The position numbers and the translations under genes were made by a program. A stretch of 64,000 nt of DNA, taken from assembly GCA_001949185.1 (NCBI GenBank), contig BDGG01000005.1, forward strand, positions 682,001 through 746,000. Direction: 5' to 3'. This DNA comes from Ramazzottius varieornatus (Eukaryota > Tardigrada > Eutardigrada > Parachela > Ramazzottiidae). Shown piece after piece: positions 10,101 through 21,800 of the stretch (positions within the stretch are counted from its first letter, which is position 1; each line of letters opens with the position of its first letter). The notes under the pieces were generated by a model. The model was not told the DNA's origin. It searched no databases and saw only the letters and a list, made by a program, of their open reading frames with translations.

Positions 10101-13100
10101 GTACCTATTAGGTTCTTGAAGCTTTGAGCTTGGACACTCTTATCTTGTGCGATGAGCTCAGTTTGCTCTAGTCTCTTCTTGACTTCCTGAAGCTCTTGCT
10201 TCATTCGTCCAAGTTCGCCAAGGTCGTTGTTCTTTTCTGACAGTTCCTTCTCAAGCTCAGCAATTCTGGCCGACTTCTTCGCCAAGTCATCCTCCCAGCT
10301 CTTTTGTTGTTCTTCCCAAATCTCCGCCGTGGTTTCCATCTCTTCAACCAGTGCCTGGTTCTTCTGCTCGAACTCACCCATTCGTTTAGAGATGTCGTCG
10401 TTGACGGAGACTTCTCGAGTAAGATCGAGTTCGTGGTCTTTTTCGTCCAGGGAATGCTTGAGAGAGTCGAGATCCAAGCGAGCTTGGACGAGCTGCGATT
10501 CTTGCTGTTCTATTATCCGATGACAGCCGTCCACTTCTCGCTGCAGGTAGTTGACCTGTGCTCTCAGGTCTTCCACCATTTCATCTTCCCCAAAACTGAA
10601 CTTCGCGTTATCAACCTACAAAAAACAGATTTGTACATTAGTTACGGCTGCGAGTAATTGGAAAGTGTTGCAAGTGTTGCAAGATGCATTTACCAGGTCG
10701 GCAACCAAAAAATCATCGACTGCATGAACCTGCAGACTTGTTCACCGTAGCAGACGCACAAGTCAATGTATGCAGGTAAAAGATCTGGCGTCACAACTTT
10801 CCCTCTCATCTCATTTTTTCTACGTTTATTCCAGGTTGTAGAATTTTCTGGACAAAATTATGAAATAAGTATTGACTTGGAATTGAGTCTGACTGAAGAA
10901 CCTCACCTGTTGTCGTAGGTGAGCGATATCTAAATCTTGTTGCTCGATCTGCTGCTGAAAGACTTGGCAGTCCCTAATTGCTCGCTGCTCGTTATGTCTG
11001 ACCCTCTCCAGCTCCGTCTGGAGATCTGTCACTCGTCTATCCCTCTCCGCTTCGTTTATCCGGTTCCGCGCTTCCAGTTCGTCTTTCAAGTCCATGATCT
11101 GCTGTCGCAGATCGTCGAAACTCATGAAGAAGTCATCCGTTAGCGTTCGTTCGGGCGAAGGGGAACGCAAGAATCCACTCAGTTCCAGCTTGAGCTTCTC
11201 CATCTGCCGCTGATTCCGTTGTTCCTGAAAAACCAAACCACTCAATCAACACCGCATTGGGAAGACTGGAAGAGCGAAAAACAAAGCCAGAGAAGTAACG
11301 AACCTGATTTCTTTGGTCGTTCAGCTGTTTCTCCAGTTCGTTCACAACTTCTTCTCTTTGTCTCAGCAGGTCTTCCTTCAGCTGCAAGTTTTCACTCAAA
11401 GCCTCTTTGCCTTTCACCAAACTCTCAGTGTGTTCCATGGCGGACCGCAACTGACTTTCGAGGTCTTCAGAGATCTGTTTCAACTGTAGAACTCTCTCTT
11501 GGTGTTTCTCATTCTCCCTCCACGAGTCTTCGACCGTCTTGACCAGCTTCAGATACTCTTCGCGTTCCGACTCGCGGTCCGCGCTAAGTTCCTCGATGAA
11601 GCGCTTGTCTGCTCTGGTCTTCTCCGTCAACCTCTGCACTTGCTGTGTTAGATCGTTGATCGAAAGCTCTAAGGTATTCTTCTCTTTGAGAAAGTTCTCT
11701 TGCATGGTGGAAATCTGTGTTTCGTGGGCGGATCTCTGCGGGTCTGCTTCGGGTACTTCGGTGTGGGGAGCCCGCACAGGTCGCGACAGTTTCTGGACCG
11801 AGACCTGGATCTCCTCCATGACACCCTTGACGTACATGTCGTCCGTCCAGTCGTCCGACGTTATCACCTCTTCCACGTAGTTGTAGAAGGTGTTCAGACC
11901 CGGAGTCTGCGTCGTGTCGGTGGGTGGTTCACTCTTCATGTCTGACAGTTTATGAAGCCCGTCGCGCACCGCTGACAAAATTTTCTTTGTCCGTTCCTCC
12001 GAAGCTAATCTGTAAAATACACACACGTTCAACCAGCTGGTAAACTTTTATCTCCCGCAAAATATTGCATGGTTTATCGACACAAGATATCTCGCAAGTC
12101 AGTCAACCAACACTTTTCGGAATAATTTCAGGCCAAATTTACCCTGAATTCTTTGTGCTATTTCTAAGTACAAAATCATAACATTTGCTTCCACGGGGTT
12201 TTAAAAAATCAGTACAACCATGATATCTGCCAAACAGCCTTTCCACTGAACCTAGAGAAAATCGAATAAATGGGTTGTCACTTTTCTCGAGTAAATAATT
12301 TAATTACGATCCACTGGCCGCATACAGAGAAAAACAGCAGCTGGCTCGTCCATCAAGTGGACATGGACGACATGGGTTGTTTGCTGAAAATATTACGGAG
12401 CGAGGCTTACTTGTCCATTTTTAGCTGGGCAACATCTTTCATTATGGTGTCATTTTCCGCTTCGAGTCGTCTGGCCACCTTTTCGCGCTCATCACATAAC
12501 TCTTGAAGCTGCAACAAGACAAGAAGACCATTGGTCAAATATTATGAGCAAGAGAGAACAGTCCGTACAGAATGGTTCGATTCGAGTTTGAGAATGTTTA
12601 CATCTGCAGATAAGAGGCTGCATTGTCAATGTCGCACAAGCAACAGCGACCAAAAGTCTAAAGTGCCCTACTAAGCCGTCGCAGGCGGTCAAACGCTTCT
12701 CAATCATCGTTTGCGAACTTTGCGGTGTAAATCACATATGCAAAGTTTACACGCAAAAATATACAGCTGGCGGCGTTCCCCATCAAGAATGTTTGAAAAT
12801 TTACACTGTCATTCAGATGTTCAACAGCACCATCAAAACTTCGAAAACTTCCCGCTATGATGGAAAAAAGTCCTGTCAATACAAACTCACAATTGGCGCT
12901 TTATTTCTACTAGTCAAGTACCTGCATACACAAACTGACATTCTTACAGTTAAGTCCTTGTATGCAGGTCGGTGATACTTACAGAGACTTTTACTTTTCG
13001 GTGAAATCCTATCATAAATGTTTGTTCGATCGTTAAACGGCGGAACACAACTTTGCGAGAAGGACCATCATGTCCGACGAACACAATAGTTTATTCCGAA

Positions 13101-15075
13101 AAAGCCCCATTAATTCCTGTCCGATGTATCTTCCTGTAACATATTTCTCTGACCTAAATGGTCTCCCAATTTCATACCAGAGCTTCAAAACGCACCCTGA
13201 GCCAGTCATTCATACGCGCTAGTTGGGACATGGCCAGATAGTCTTCGGCAATTCTATTTTCCATACTTCACAATAATCACAACTCTCCTAGAACATGCTG
13301 GTGGGTTATGGCAGACAACAATAATTACAAGGCATGCCCGAATAATCCTCCTTCCTCATCGAGCAAACAAGAATTTCTTCTTTGATACGTCGCTTTACAA
13401 TTACATGGGGGAATCGTAAAAGTTACTGGAACATATCCATGGGAATCTATTCCGTAAGTACTTTCCGCTCGACTTACAACTCAATCGCCAAACGCAAAAG
13501 TGTTCCGAAGGACTGAAGTTGGACTTAGATTAGATCCAATTTCGAAACCTCTCAATAGAGAACGGATTCAGGATAAGATAAGGAAGTACCAATTTCCGCG
13601 AATGTGTTCCTTGTGCAAAAGTCAGTAACAAATTAGGGTCCAAACAAAATCACTTACGAGAATTTTCTCGGATAGGACAATCCTTCTAAAACTTCCCGTG
13701 AGATTTCGGAGGAGCTTTTTAGGTTATGGGTTCGTGGAAAAATATTCCGCCGAAAAAACCTTCGGAGATTGAGACAAGAATTCAAAAGTCACTCGTGGAG
13801 CTTCGAATGGAATTTTTCAGGGGACAACGATCGACGGTAGGCTTGAAATAACTCGAACCTGAGAATCAATAATAACCTGAGCGCGGCTATCGACCAGAAA
13901 ATGGACGGGACACAGGGTTGGCCTATTACGTGTGACGGCTGCAGTGCGCCATTCGCAGGTAAACAGCGCAGCCCCGTCGACCTCATCCATTATCCACATT
14001 CCACTTGCATCATATCTAACCCCCTCTTTACCTTGTCTCAATGTAACCGCCAAAGAAGTACGAAGTATGAAGTTAGCTCATAGACAAACCTCATCCTTCA
14101 CCTTTCTGAACTGTCTGCAAAACCGACAAAAGCCACTGTCAACTTTTGTCCAATTTTTGGAATCAACTTCCTCGTCCATTTTTCTTGTCACAAAAATTTC
14201 CAAAAAATATAGCCCTACTTTGCAATCCCCCACACTATGTCCAGAAGGACTCTCGGAGCTCACCTACCAACACGACCCACCAAAATACGTCCGAATTCAA
14301 GAACTTGTTTCGTATTAACTTGGAAGGTCGGTAAATTAAAAGCACCATCTTTCAGGACCTTGCACACAAGTGTTGCCAGGGAAGCGGGCTAAACACTGTA
14401 TGCAGGTCCGTGACAAGTGGTGACCAATCGTGAATGATCATATCTCTGCAAATGAAATTAATCTCATAACTTGGCTACCTTTGTGACATCCCCACGAAGT
14501 GTTTCCGTTTCTTGGCATTCCAGCTTCAGCGCGTAGATTTCACTGATGTAATCTTCCTGTCTTTGGGAGCACTGCTTCTCGAAGTACAGTCTCAGCTTAT
14601 CCATCTCGCGTTTGTTCTCCTCTTGGTAACGCTTCTTCTGTCGGCTGACTTCCTTCTGAAGTTTCTGCTCCCATTCCACCGACGCGCTCTCCACCACTTT
14701 GTCCCCTTGTCCTCCGCGATCCTTCGAGACATGCTGGAGCATTCCGGTGGCATCCCTCAGCATCTTCTTCAGGTTCTGCACTTCTTCCCGCAGCATTTCC
14801 ACTTCCGTCACCGTACTTTCTTCCAGCAACACCGATATGACGTCCATTAGCTTTTCTTCAGGCTCATGGTTATACACCATGGAGTAGATCCGTTGGGCCA
14901 ATCGAGACTTGAGTAGGTCGTCGTCTGAGGCGCCGTTGACGTTATTACGTGGCGTTGGAACTTCTTCGTGATGCACTTCTGAACTTCGTCCTCCACCGTT
15001 GAGATTAGCATCTTCCTGGCGTGGTTTTCGTCCGTTGACTGTCTTCTTACTCTTGTTCTTGGTTGAGGCCGACAT
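7117..15075 (-). CDS. pericentrin/PLP/AKAP9-like centrosomal coiled-coil protein
   Basis: Centrosome scaffold by homology. Ten exons join in frame: 15075-14479, 12508-12411, 12009-11304, 11224-10907, 10615-10105, 9857-9345, 9267-9211 (57 bp), 9115-8693, 8391-7810 and 7511-7117, giving 1399 aa. Most of the length is heptad-like, Glu/Gln/Leu/Lys-rich coiled coil. The last exon encodes a PACT domain (about residues 1305-1390) with the hallmarks NLVHQKRYLITLI and, about 50 residues on, VVVCAVLRLKTTNAKWQQV. PACT domains target pericentrin and AKAP450 to the centriole. Three QT motifs (EVQTDV, SVQTET, EAQTDL) resemble dynein light chain LC8 sites. Vertebrate pericentrin is more than twice as long, and Drosophila PLP is also longer. 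Introns hold both hairpin families. The donor after 11304 is GTTCGT, a weak site. Confidence 0.88.
7605..7651. repeat. family 2 hairpin
   Basis: Arms TTGCATACAG and TGTATGCAGG enclose an inner dyad GACGTTAACGTC. It lies in the last intron of the PACT gene. A lone right arm, GTATGCAGGTACGTGA, follows near 7736. Confidence 0.7.
8458..8564. repeat. family 1 element, near full length
   Basis: This 107-bp element starts GGGAGCTCGTCAGATCATG and ends with the inverted counterpart closing in GAGCTCCC. Inside lie the inner arms AGGTGGCGCAC and GTGCGCCACTTGG. It occupies much of the intron between two PACT-gene exons and shows the long terminal inverted repeats of the family best. Confidence 0.8.
9977..10028. 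repeat. family 2 hairpin, perfect 13-bp arms
   Basis: AACCTGCATACAT at 9977-9989 is the exact reverse complement of ATGTATGCAGGTT at 10016-10028. It lies in a PACT-gene intron. The right arm is followed by CGTGA, as in other copies. Confidence 0.85.
10727..10777. repeat. family 2 hairpin
   Basis: Arms AACCTGCAGACTTG and CAAGTCAATGTATGCAGGT pair imperfectly. It lies in a PACT-gene intron. Confidence 0.7.
12919..12969. repeat. family 2 hairpin
   Basis: Arms TACCTGCATACA and TTGTATGCAGGT lie in intron 1 of the PACT gene. The right arm is followed by CGGTGA. Confidence 0.8.
14357..14407. repeat. family 2 hairpin, degraded left arm
   Basis: The left arm ACCTTGCACACA has decayed relative to the intact right arm TGTATGCAGGT, which is followed by CCGTGAC. 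It lies in intron 1 of the PACT gene near the exon 1 donor. Confidence 0.65.
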
Positions 15076-15447
15076 GTTGAGCAGTTACGGGATGAAAGCA
15101 ACAGGTACATCAGTCATTCATCACAGAATCCAGGTGAGCAATATTACCAATCAATCAACAATCAAGAGAATACTTCACTCTAAACATTCAGCGTGTAGTA
15201 CGGAGAATCTTCTCTTCACTCAAGAGTAGTGCAAATAGCGCTTATCCAAACTGACCTCCTCTCAGATCATGATGAGCAAAGCTGTCCTGTCCAGTTTAAC
15301 CACAGGAAGGTGCAAGCCTCTGGCCAAAAATAGCCACTTTAAAATCTTTGAGGCGAAGATCAAGATTCAAGAAGAAGGCACTGCAGGCTATCAGTTGAAA
15401 TGATCGAAGCAAAACAGAAGGGCGGTGGCGCAAAGTCTGATTGGGTA

Positions 15448-15507
15448 AACTGTTGTGTTATATACGTCCGTGACATATATGACATTACAACCTATAACAC
15501 AACAGTT
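15448..15507. repeat. perfect 15-bp inverted repeat
   Basis: AACTGTTGTGTTATA at 15448-15462 is the exact reverse complement of TATAACACAACAGTT at 15493-15507, with a 30-base loop. It lies between the PACT gene start and the end of the giant gene. It does not belong to either hairpin family. Confidence 0.85.
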
Positions 15508-15800
15508 ATTGCGGGTTCACGGTTCGAAAACTCGAACGGAATGGTCAGGACCCGAAAGAGACTGCTGTTCTCCACTGTACGAGAATCAGCGAGGATGTTT
15601 TATCACAAAAGTGTCTTCAGGTCAACAGATAAACCCAACGGATAGCAATGGTGTCTGGCAGCAAAACCATAAAACAACACAATTGCCTCAACCTTACAGC
15701 ATAATACAGATGAAATTGAAAAATCGCGCACCGCTGCGCTTTTACAGCGAGAAATCTGAATGCTGCAATAGCCATATTAATTTTGTACAGAGAGAACACC

Positions 15801-18800
15801 TCAGGAACCTCGCTTGTTGCCGCCCAGGATGTCAGGCAGCTTTACGATGTCTTCCCGTGCGACGTGAGAATGTGGCAGTTCACCGTGTTCACTGCCTTGT
15901 GAAACGGATACGTCTAGCTCAATGCCATCTTCCTCGATCTGAAACACAATCAAATTATGAGCCTTGCTTTATTTAACGAACAACGATAATAAAGGGTAGT
16001 AGCCTCATCACAATGTGTTACAGAAATATGACCTCGTGATAATCGAATTGCCCGGCTGATTCAGTCCGATGAACCTCAGCGTTGCTGTAGTCTGAATGTT
16101 GGCTCTCCGATGGATATATGGCGGGATTGAAAGTACCAAACTTCGATTGATGAAAAAGATGGGTAGGATGCAAGTTCGAGGCATCCACGAATTCGGTGAC
16201 GGACTCGTATTCCAGAGTTACGACCTGTCCGCGACTCCGCCGCCTCCCAGGGACCAACCCATCTTCCTCGTCTTCTTCAGTTTCGACCTCTTCTTCTGTG
16301 TGCTCGGCACTACTTGTGGCTTCCTGGTTTCCTCTCTTCACGCCCCGTTTTCTTCGTGCCTTTCGCTTTTTCCCTGAAAACAAAGCAGACTGCATCCTGC
16401 TTTCAGATTTATATTGTACCATGACGACTCACTCTTCCTATCTAACTGCGAGAGTGTAATTCTCGCCAGCCTGGGATTTGTCACGTATTCCCCATCCGAC
16501 AGTGTGCAGTCCGAACTATCTGTAATCGTCTCTGAATCGCCTTCAAACACTTCCTTTTTCTGCGGCTTGGCTCTTGATCGATAATCTTCACGAGTGTCCA
16601 TTGTAGGCCTCACGTTGTAACCGTCAACTACCCGGTTGCCTTTTACCCAATCATCTTTGTCGTTTTCCGCTGATCCATGGTCAGTTCGCGACTCTGATTC
16701 AACCGGTGGCAGACGCTTTTCTTCGACCTTACTGTTGGTTCTCGTATTATTAAATTTGTCAACTTGGTTCGTCACGGGTTCGAACATTTGACTGGAGGAT
16801 TTAAACGGTACAATTCTTCGGTCTTCGGGCCCTTCCCTTCTTGGCGAAGCATTCCGTTGCAGTATTTCCTTCACCACCTGCATGGTTTGTTCGGCTTCGT
16901 CCTTCGACATACGCCGTGTGGTCTGTTCGGCCACATCCCGCAACATTCTTCTCGATGTCTGGTCCGCTTCTTCCCTGGTCAAAAGCTTTGCAGTCTGTTC
17001 GCCTCGATCTTGTGACACTCTGCGAGGAGGAAGAGTTTGCTCGCCTTCATCCCGGGTCACTTGCTTTGTTGTTTGCTCACCGATATCGCGAAAGACCTTC
17101 CTCGGCTGGACTTCTTGGACAGTTTGCTCGCTTTGATGTCGAACTGGACGGGCCGTTTCAGCCTGGGCAGTTTGCTCACTCTGGTCATGAGTTACTTTGG
17201 GTACGGAGAGGCTGTCTAGTCTCTGCATGATCAAAGACGTCTCCGAAGTGACTGCGGGATCCTTTTCTGCCATGAAGTTGCCTTTACCTGAAACAGGAAT
17301 ATTATGGTTCAAACTTCAACAACTTCATACTAAATAGCGCTCCCAAAGCCTATATAATAACCAGCTGTATTCATGAAGTTGAACATTTGTTACCATTAAA
17401 GGGTTCGTCGCGGGTTTCTGTGTTATTACTTGCAGCCGGTATAAAAATCACTCTTTTGCCCGCTTTGGAAATGAACTCCTGTCGCTCGCGATTCAGAGCT
17501 CCCGTAACTCTGTCCTGGTCACGCAAAACCTCGACTGACTCTTCACACTCGCACGATTCCTCTGAGTACACTCCGGAAACCATTCCGCAGCTGCTCTCTT
17601 CCTCGACAATCTGTCTCTGTGCGGTCCTCTGGCTATCTGCCATTGGTTTCTGACCAGTCAAACTCCTAACCGCCTGATCAGGCGGAACCGACCTCTCTTG
17701 CCTACGTTCCTTCCCATTTTCCATGTAGGCGGTTCGGCTTCGTTCGTTCGGTACCGAGAAACCGCCAGCAGAGGCTGCTTGATGGGCAAGGACTTTTCCA
17801 TGAGGGTCCTTACGGCTTACCATCGGTAAGGCGCTCGACTTTTGTTCGACACCTGGCTGCGGATGCTGATTCCGTAGCGAGCCTTTGTCATGAGAAGTCC
17901 AGAAGCTCGATTCTTCTTTCTCCGGTTGGTGATAACTTTTCTGCCGCTCTTTCCGATGAGCGTCTTCGGCATGATGGACATGCCGATGGTGGTTGTTATC
18001 GTTAACGAGCGTATCCCAACTTGACGTTCTTATTTTCTCGCTCTCCTTTCGCGATGGTTTGTCGGTACTTCTTTCGTGGACCGAGTGATCATGAGAATGA
18101 GAATGATGACGTTCACGATGCAATCGCCGAGTGCCCGAATCAATCACGGTCCCGTCTTCTGATGGTGCTTCCTCCAGCGCTTTGTGTCTCTTTACTTCAC
18201 CTGAGGTTTTGGTTCGCTTTCCCGCAGATTGCTCCGCCGATTGTTTGTGCATCATGGAGGAATGAGGCTTCGCCATATGAACATCAGTTTGATGTCGTAT
18301 TTCGGAAGTTCGTCTGGCGTCCTCGTCCGACTCTACAGGTCGACTACGCTTGACGTGCTCGGTACGACTGCCTGAGCGTCTATCCGGACTGTCGAGACTA
18401 TTCAACGATATTCGTTTTCTCACGTCCCCATCATTCGTTTTGAACTGAACGGCGCTCATACGCTCAGTGATTTCCTTGACGAGTTCGGCATCGGTCGTCG
18501 GTTCATTCTTCTTCCCAAAGTGCTGTTTGGAGTACAGCAACGCATCGATGTCGTTCAAGCTCCTCACTTTCTCGACATCCACCTCCCAGATTTCACTTGG
18601 CCTCTTCTTTGAACTCTTTGGCGATCTGGCATGATTGCTGTGATCTTCACGGTCAATCCGAGCTCGTTCACCTTCCCTCTCCCTCGCTTTCTTCGCATCC
18701 TCATCCCAAACGTCACTTGAGTGTTTCCTCCAGCTCTTCGACCTTTCTGACCTGCCGGCAGAGTGGCCAGAATCTTCACGGTCACTTCGAGTTGGATGTG

Positions 18801-21800
18801 CTGCTCTCCTGGATGATCTTTCCGCCTTCGGCGATCCTCCTTTGTCCTTGCGGATCTTACTAGACCGATGTAGCGACGTTGTGCCTGAGACACTCGACTC
18901 ACGCGAAATAACACTGGCTGATGAGCTGGAAGTATCAGGAGGCTTCAACGCATCTTGCTCGTTCTTCTTCGAACGCTTTCTCGATTTCCCTCCCTCATCA
19001 GACGTATTTTTAGCACTTTTAATTCCCTGTTTACCCTTCCTGTTAGACTGTGAAGAGCCGTCAGAATGGTCGCTGGAGAAGACCTCGTGCAGGTTGCGAC
19101 TGCTGTCCGGCTGCAACCGATTTACATTCATCTCCGTACTGCTGACTTCCTTGTTGGCATTTCGCTTCCGGTCTCGAGACTTCGATGGATTCTCTAGAGA
19201 TCCGGAAGCGCTGCTAGACCTTCTTTCCAGCTTCTTGTCCACCCTTTCCCGAGTAACGGTTTTGGTTCTGATGCCTGCTCTTGTATCGTTTTCGTGCAAA
19301 TGACTCACGCTGTGAGCGGAATGATCTCGCTCATCCACCGTAATCTTTTCCTTCTTGTCCTTCTTTCTCGAAGTTCTACTTCTGATTATCGACGAGCGCA
19401 TCGAAGAGCCAGACCAAGCCTCATTCGCTGAGCTTCCTGCCGGCAAACGCTGCCTACTTTCGATCATGCTGTCCGCACTTCCGTCCTTCTTTGCCCCAGT
19501 TTCAGAAATCTCTTCCCGTGAACGGCTGTCGCGAATATTGTGCTTGCGTCGTTCAGCTCGCCGTTTAGATTCCCTCGACTGTCGAGCTTCCTTCTTCGTT
19601 GCATCACTTGTACTGCGTACACTTTCAGTAGTGCTGTCCGACTTGTCCGAACCTCGACTATCCACGGAGACACTTTTTCTTGCCGAGAGCGTTCTCGTCC
19701 TTCCACCATGTTCGCGAGATAATCCTGGCTTCCTTCTTTCCGAAGAAGAGCGACGCTTTTCCGTGGTGCGTCTGTCGTTCTTTGTAACCTTATCAGGCCT
19801 GTCTGGTCGATCGAGTGAATCTTCCCTTACGAAGTCCGTTCGGTGAGTCTGCTCTTCTAACGAGTCAGCTCGCTCTGTGGGGCGACGTGGTCCCGTTTCA
19901 TCCCTATCGGGTAAGGTTCCATTTGACCGGCGGGATCCTTGTTTACGCGGTGCGCTGTCGTCCTCATCCGCACGGCGAACACCTTCCCTTCTATCTTCTG
20001 AAAGATGTCGGTCGACATCCTTCTTCCTGTGAGTCTTATCTGCTGGCCGACCTGAGGTCTTTCTCGCAATGTCCGGTTCATCGTCTTCGATCGCTTCATC
20101 GTTGCGCTTGTCCCGTCTGTCTCTACGGGAATCCTCACTTCTTTCCCGATCTTCATCTTTACCTCTACGCTCATTCGGCATATCTTTTTCAGACAGGTCA
20201 GCAACACGGTCGTCCTTTCGTGGTTTGCTATTTGTTGGCCCTCGACGACTTCCGAACGCGTCGTCTGAGGCCATTTCCTCGTCGGAGTGGTGTTTCGGGC
20301 CCGATCGGTGCTCGTTGGCAGTACCGTGTTTCCCCGAATCTCTGTTATGATGATGTTGGGTTGCCTCTTTGAAGTTAATGTCTGCTTCATCAGAACGATG
20401 CAGGCCGGGCTTCTTCAGTGACTCGTTGTAGGTTTCTCCAGAGATCCTCCCATCTCTACCGGCTTTACCTATCAAAATATCATAACCTAACCATGCCGTC
20501 GTTGAATAATTCTACAATTTTCAAAGAACACGTTACCTGCTTGCGATGGCGAATCTTCGCCAGATAGCGGGGGACTGTTCAATAATATTCTCTGCTGTCG
20601 TTCCATGGACCTCTGATCTTCCCCTCTGGACCGTTTCGGGTGGTTGGCGGGCGTCACTTCCGCTTGATCATGGTCGTCATTGTTAATCCCGTGCTCGTTG
20701 TCCTTGCGAGGTCGACTCCGAAAGGGGCCTTTGGTCAACCCTCCATCCGAAGGACTTCTTGGCGACAGCTCGTCTGGACTATCCACACGTTGCCGATCAC
20801 CAAAAGCCCTTTTCAGCTGAGAAGAAATGCTTCTTTTTTCGACGTCAAAAATTGACCCATCTTGCGGAACCTTTCCTTCGGATTTGTCTGTGGTAATTTC
20901 TGATTTACCATCCTTTGTCTCTACACTAGCTGCTTTCGTCTCTACTTCAGAAGCCGCCTGTTCTTCCAGGAAGTCTTCTGGCGTGTCATCAGGCAGTTCG
21001 CTCTCTGTGTTCCGCTTCTTTGACCGCCGACTCGGATGATTCTGGTGCTTTTCTTTAAATTTATGAATTTTGAGAAGAGCTGCTTCTTCGTCAAGGTTTG
21101 GATCGGCAGGAAACTTGCGACGTCGCTCTTTATTCTCATGCTTATTCAATGCTCGCTTTGTATCTGCAACGTCATCGCCATCCACCTGTTTCCCAACTGT
21201 CTTCCGATCATGATCGGATGTCCCATTGGGACTTTGGCTGTTTTTCGCATCATCGTCATCTTTCAAAATTCGTTTTTCACCGACACCGCTCATACTGCGA
21301 TCCTGCTCTTGACCACCATCTTCCAGTTCGCCTAGCCTACTATGCCGAGTCGGGTCTTTCTCCTTGCTCAACTGCTTCTCATCAAACCTTTCGCCGCTGT
21401 CAGACTCCGCCATCTCTCTCCTGTCGGCCTCCAGTGATGCCCTTCTCGGATTCTTCTGCGACTTTGCCCTCGGCGCTGCCGTCCTTCGACTCGGTGCCTC
21501 GACATCCTCACTATCGTCCGTCGCGTCCTGCCCATCCCAACCTGCAGCCTTCCTTAATGTTATCTTATTCCGATCGGCTTCAGAGTGCAATTCACTCTGA
21601 CCCTTCGCTTCGGCCCGCCTGGATCTGTCCATGTGTTCCGTCTCTTCCTCGTCTGGGGCTACATGACCTTCTGGTTTGCGCTTTCCGATATCGGCATCCG
21701 GTGCAAAATCTTCATTGTCATTTCTCTCTGTCTTACCAGACCGTACTTTCGAAAATCGGCCATCCACTTCCGTCCGGGGTTTGATTATCCGCGACTCCAC

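Larger units (their letters stand above)
12509..14478 (-). other. large first intron of the PACT gene
   Basis: At 1970 bp this is far longer than the gene's other introns. The flanking exons join in phase 0. Apart from two family 2 hairpins I see no nested gene. The open frames inside (for example 13932-14318) are short and lack domains. Intronic regulatory elements are possible but not shown. Confidence 0.7.

Noticed and set aside
12509-14478. A nested gene in the first intron of the PACT gene
   Set aside because: The open frames there are short, lack domains and do not join through splice sites. Only repeats are supported.
19355-19846. Long plus-strand open frames opposite the giant gene (also 21098-21784 and 23441-23932)
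   Set aside because: They are Arg/Ser/Pro/Leu-rich mirror images of RS/RD-rich coding sequence, overlap each other, and have no splice sites or domains of their own.
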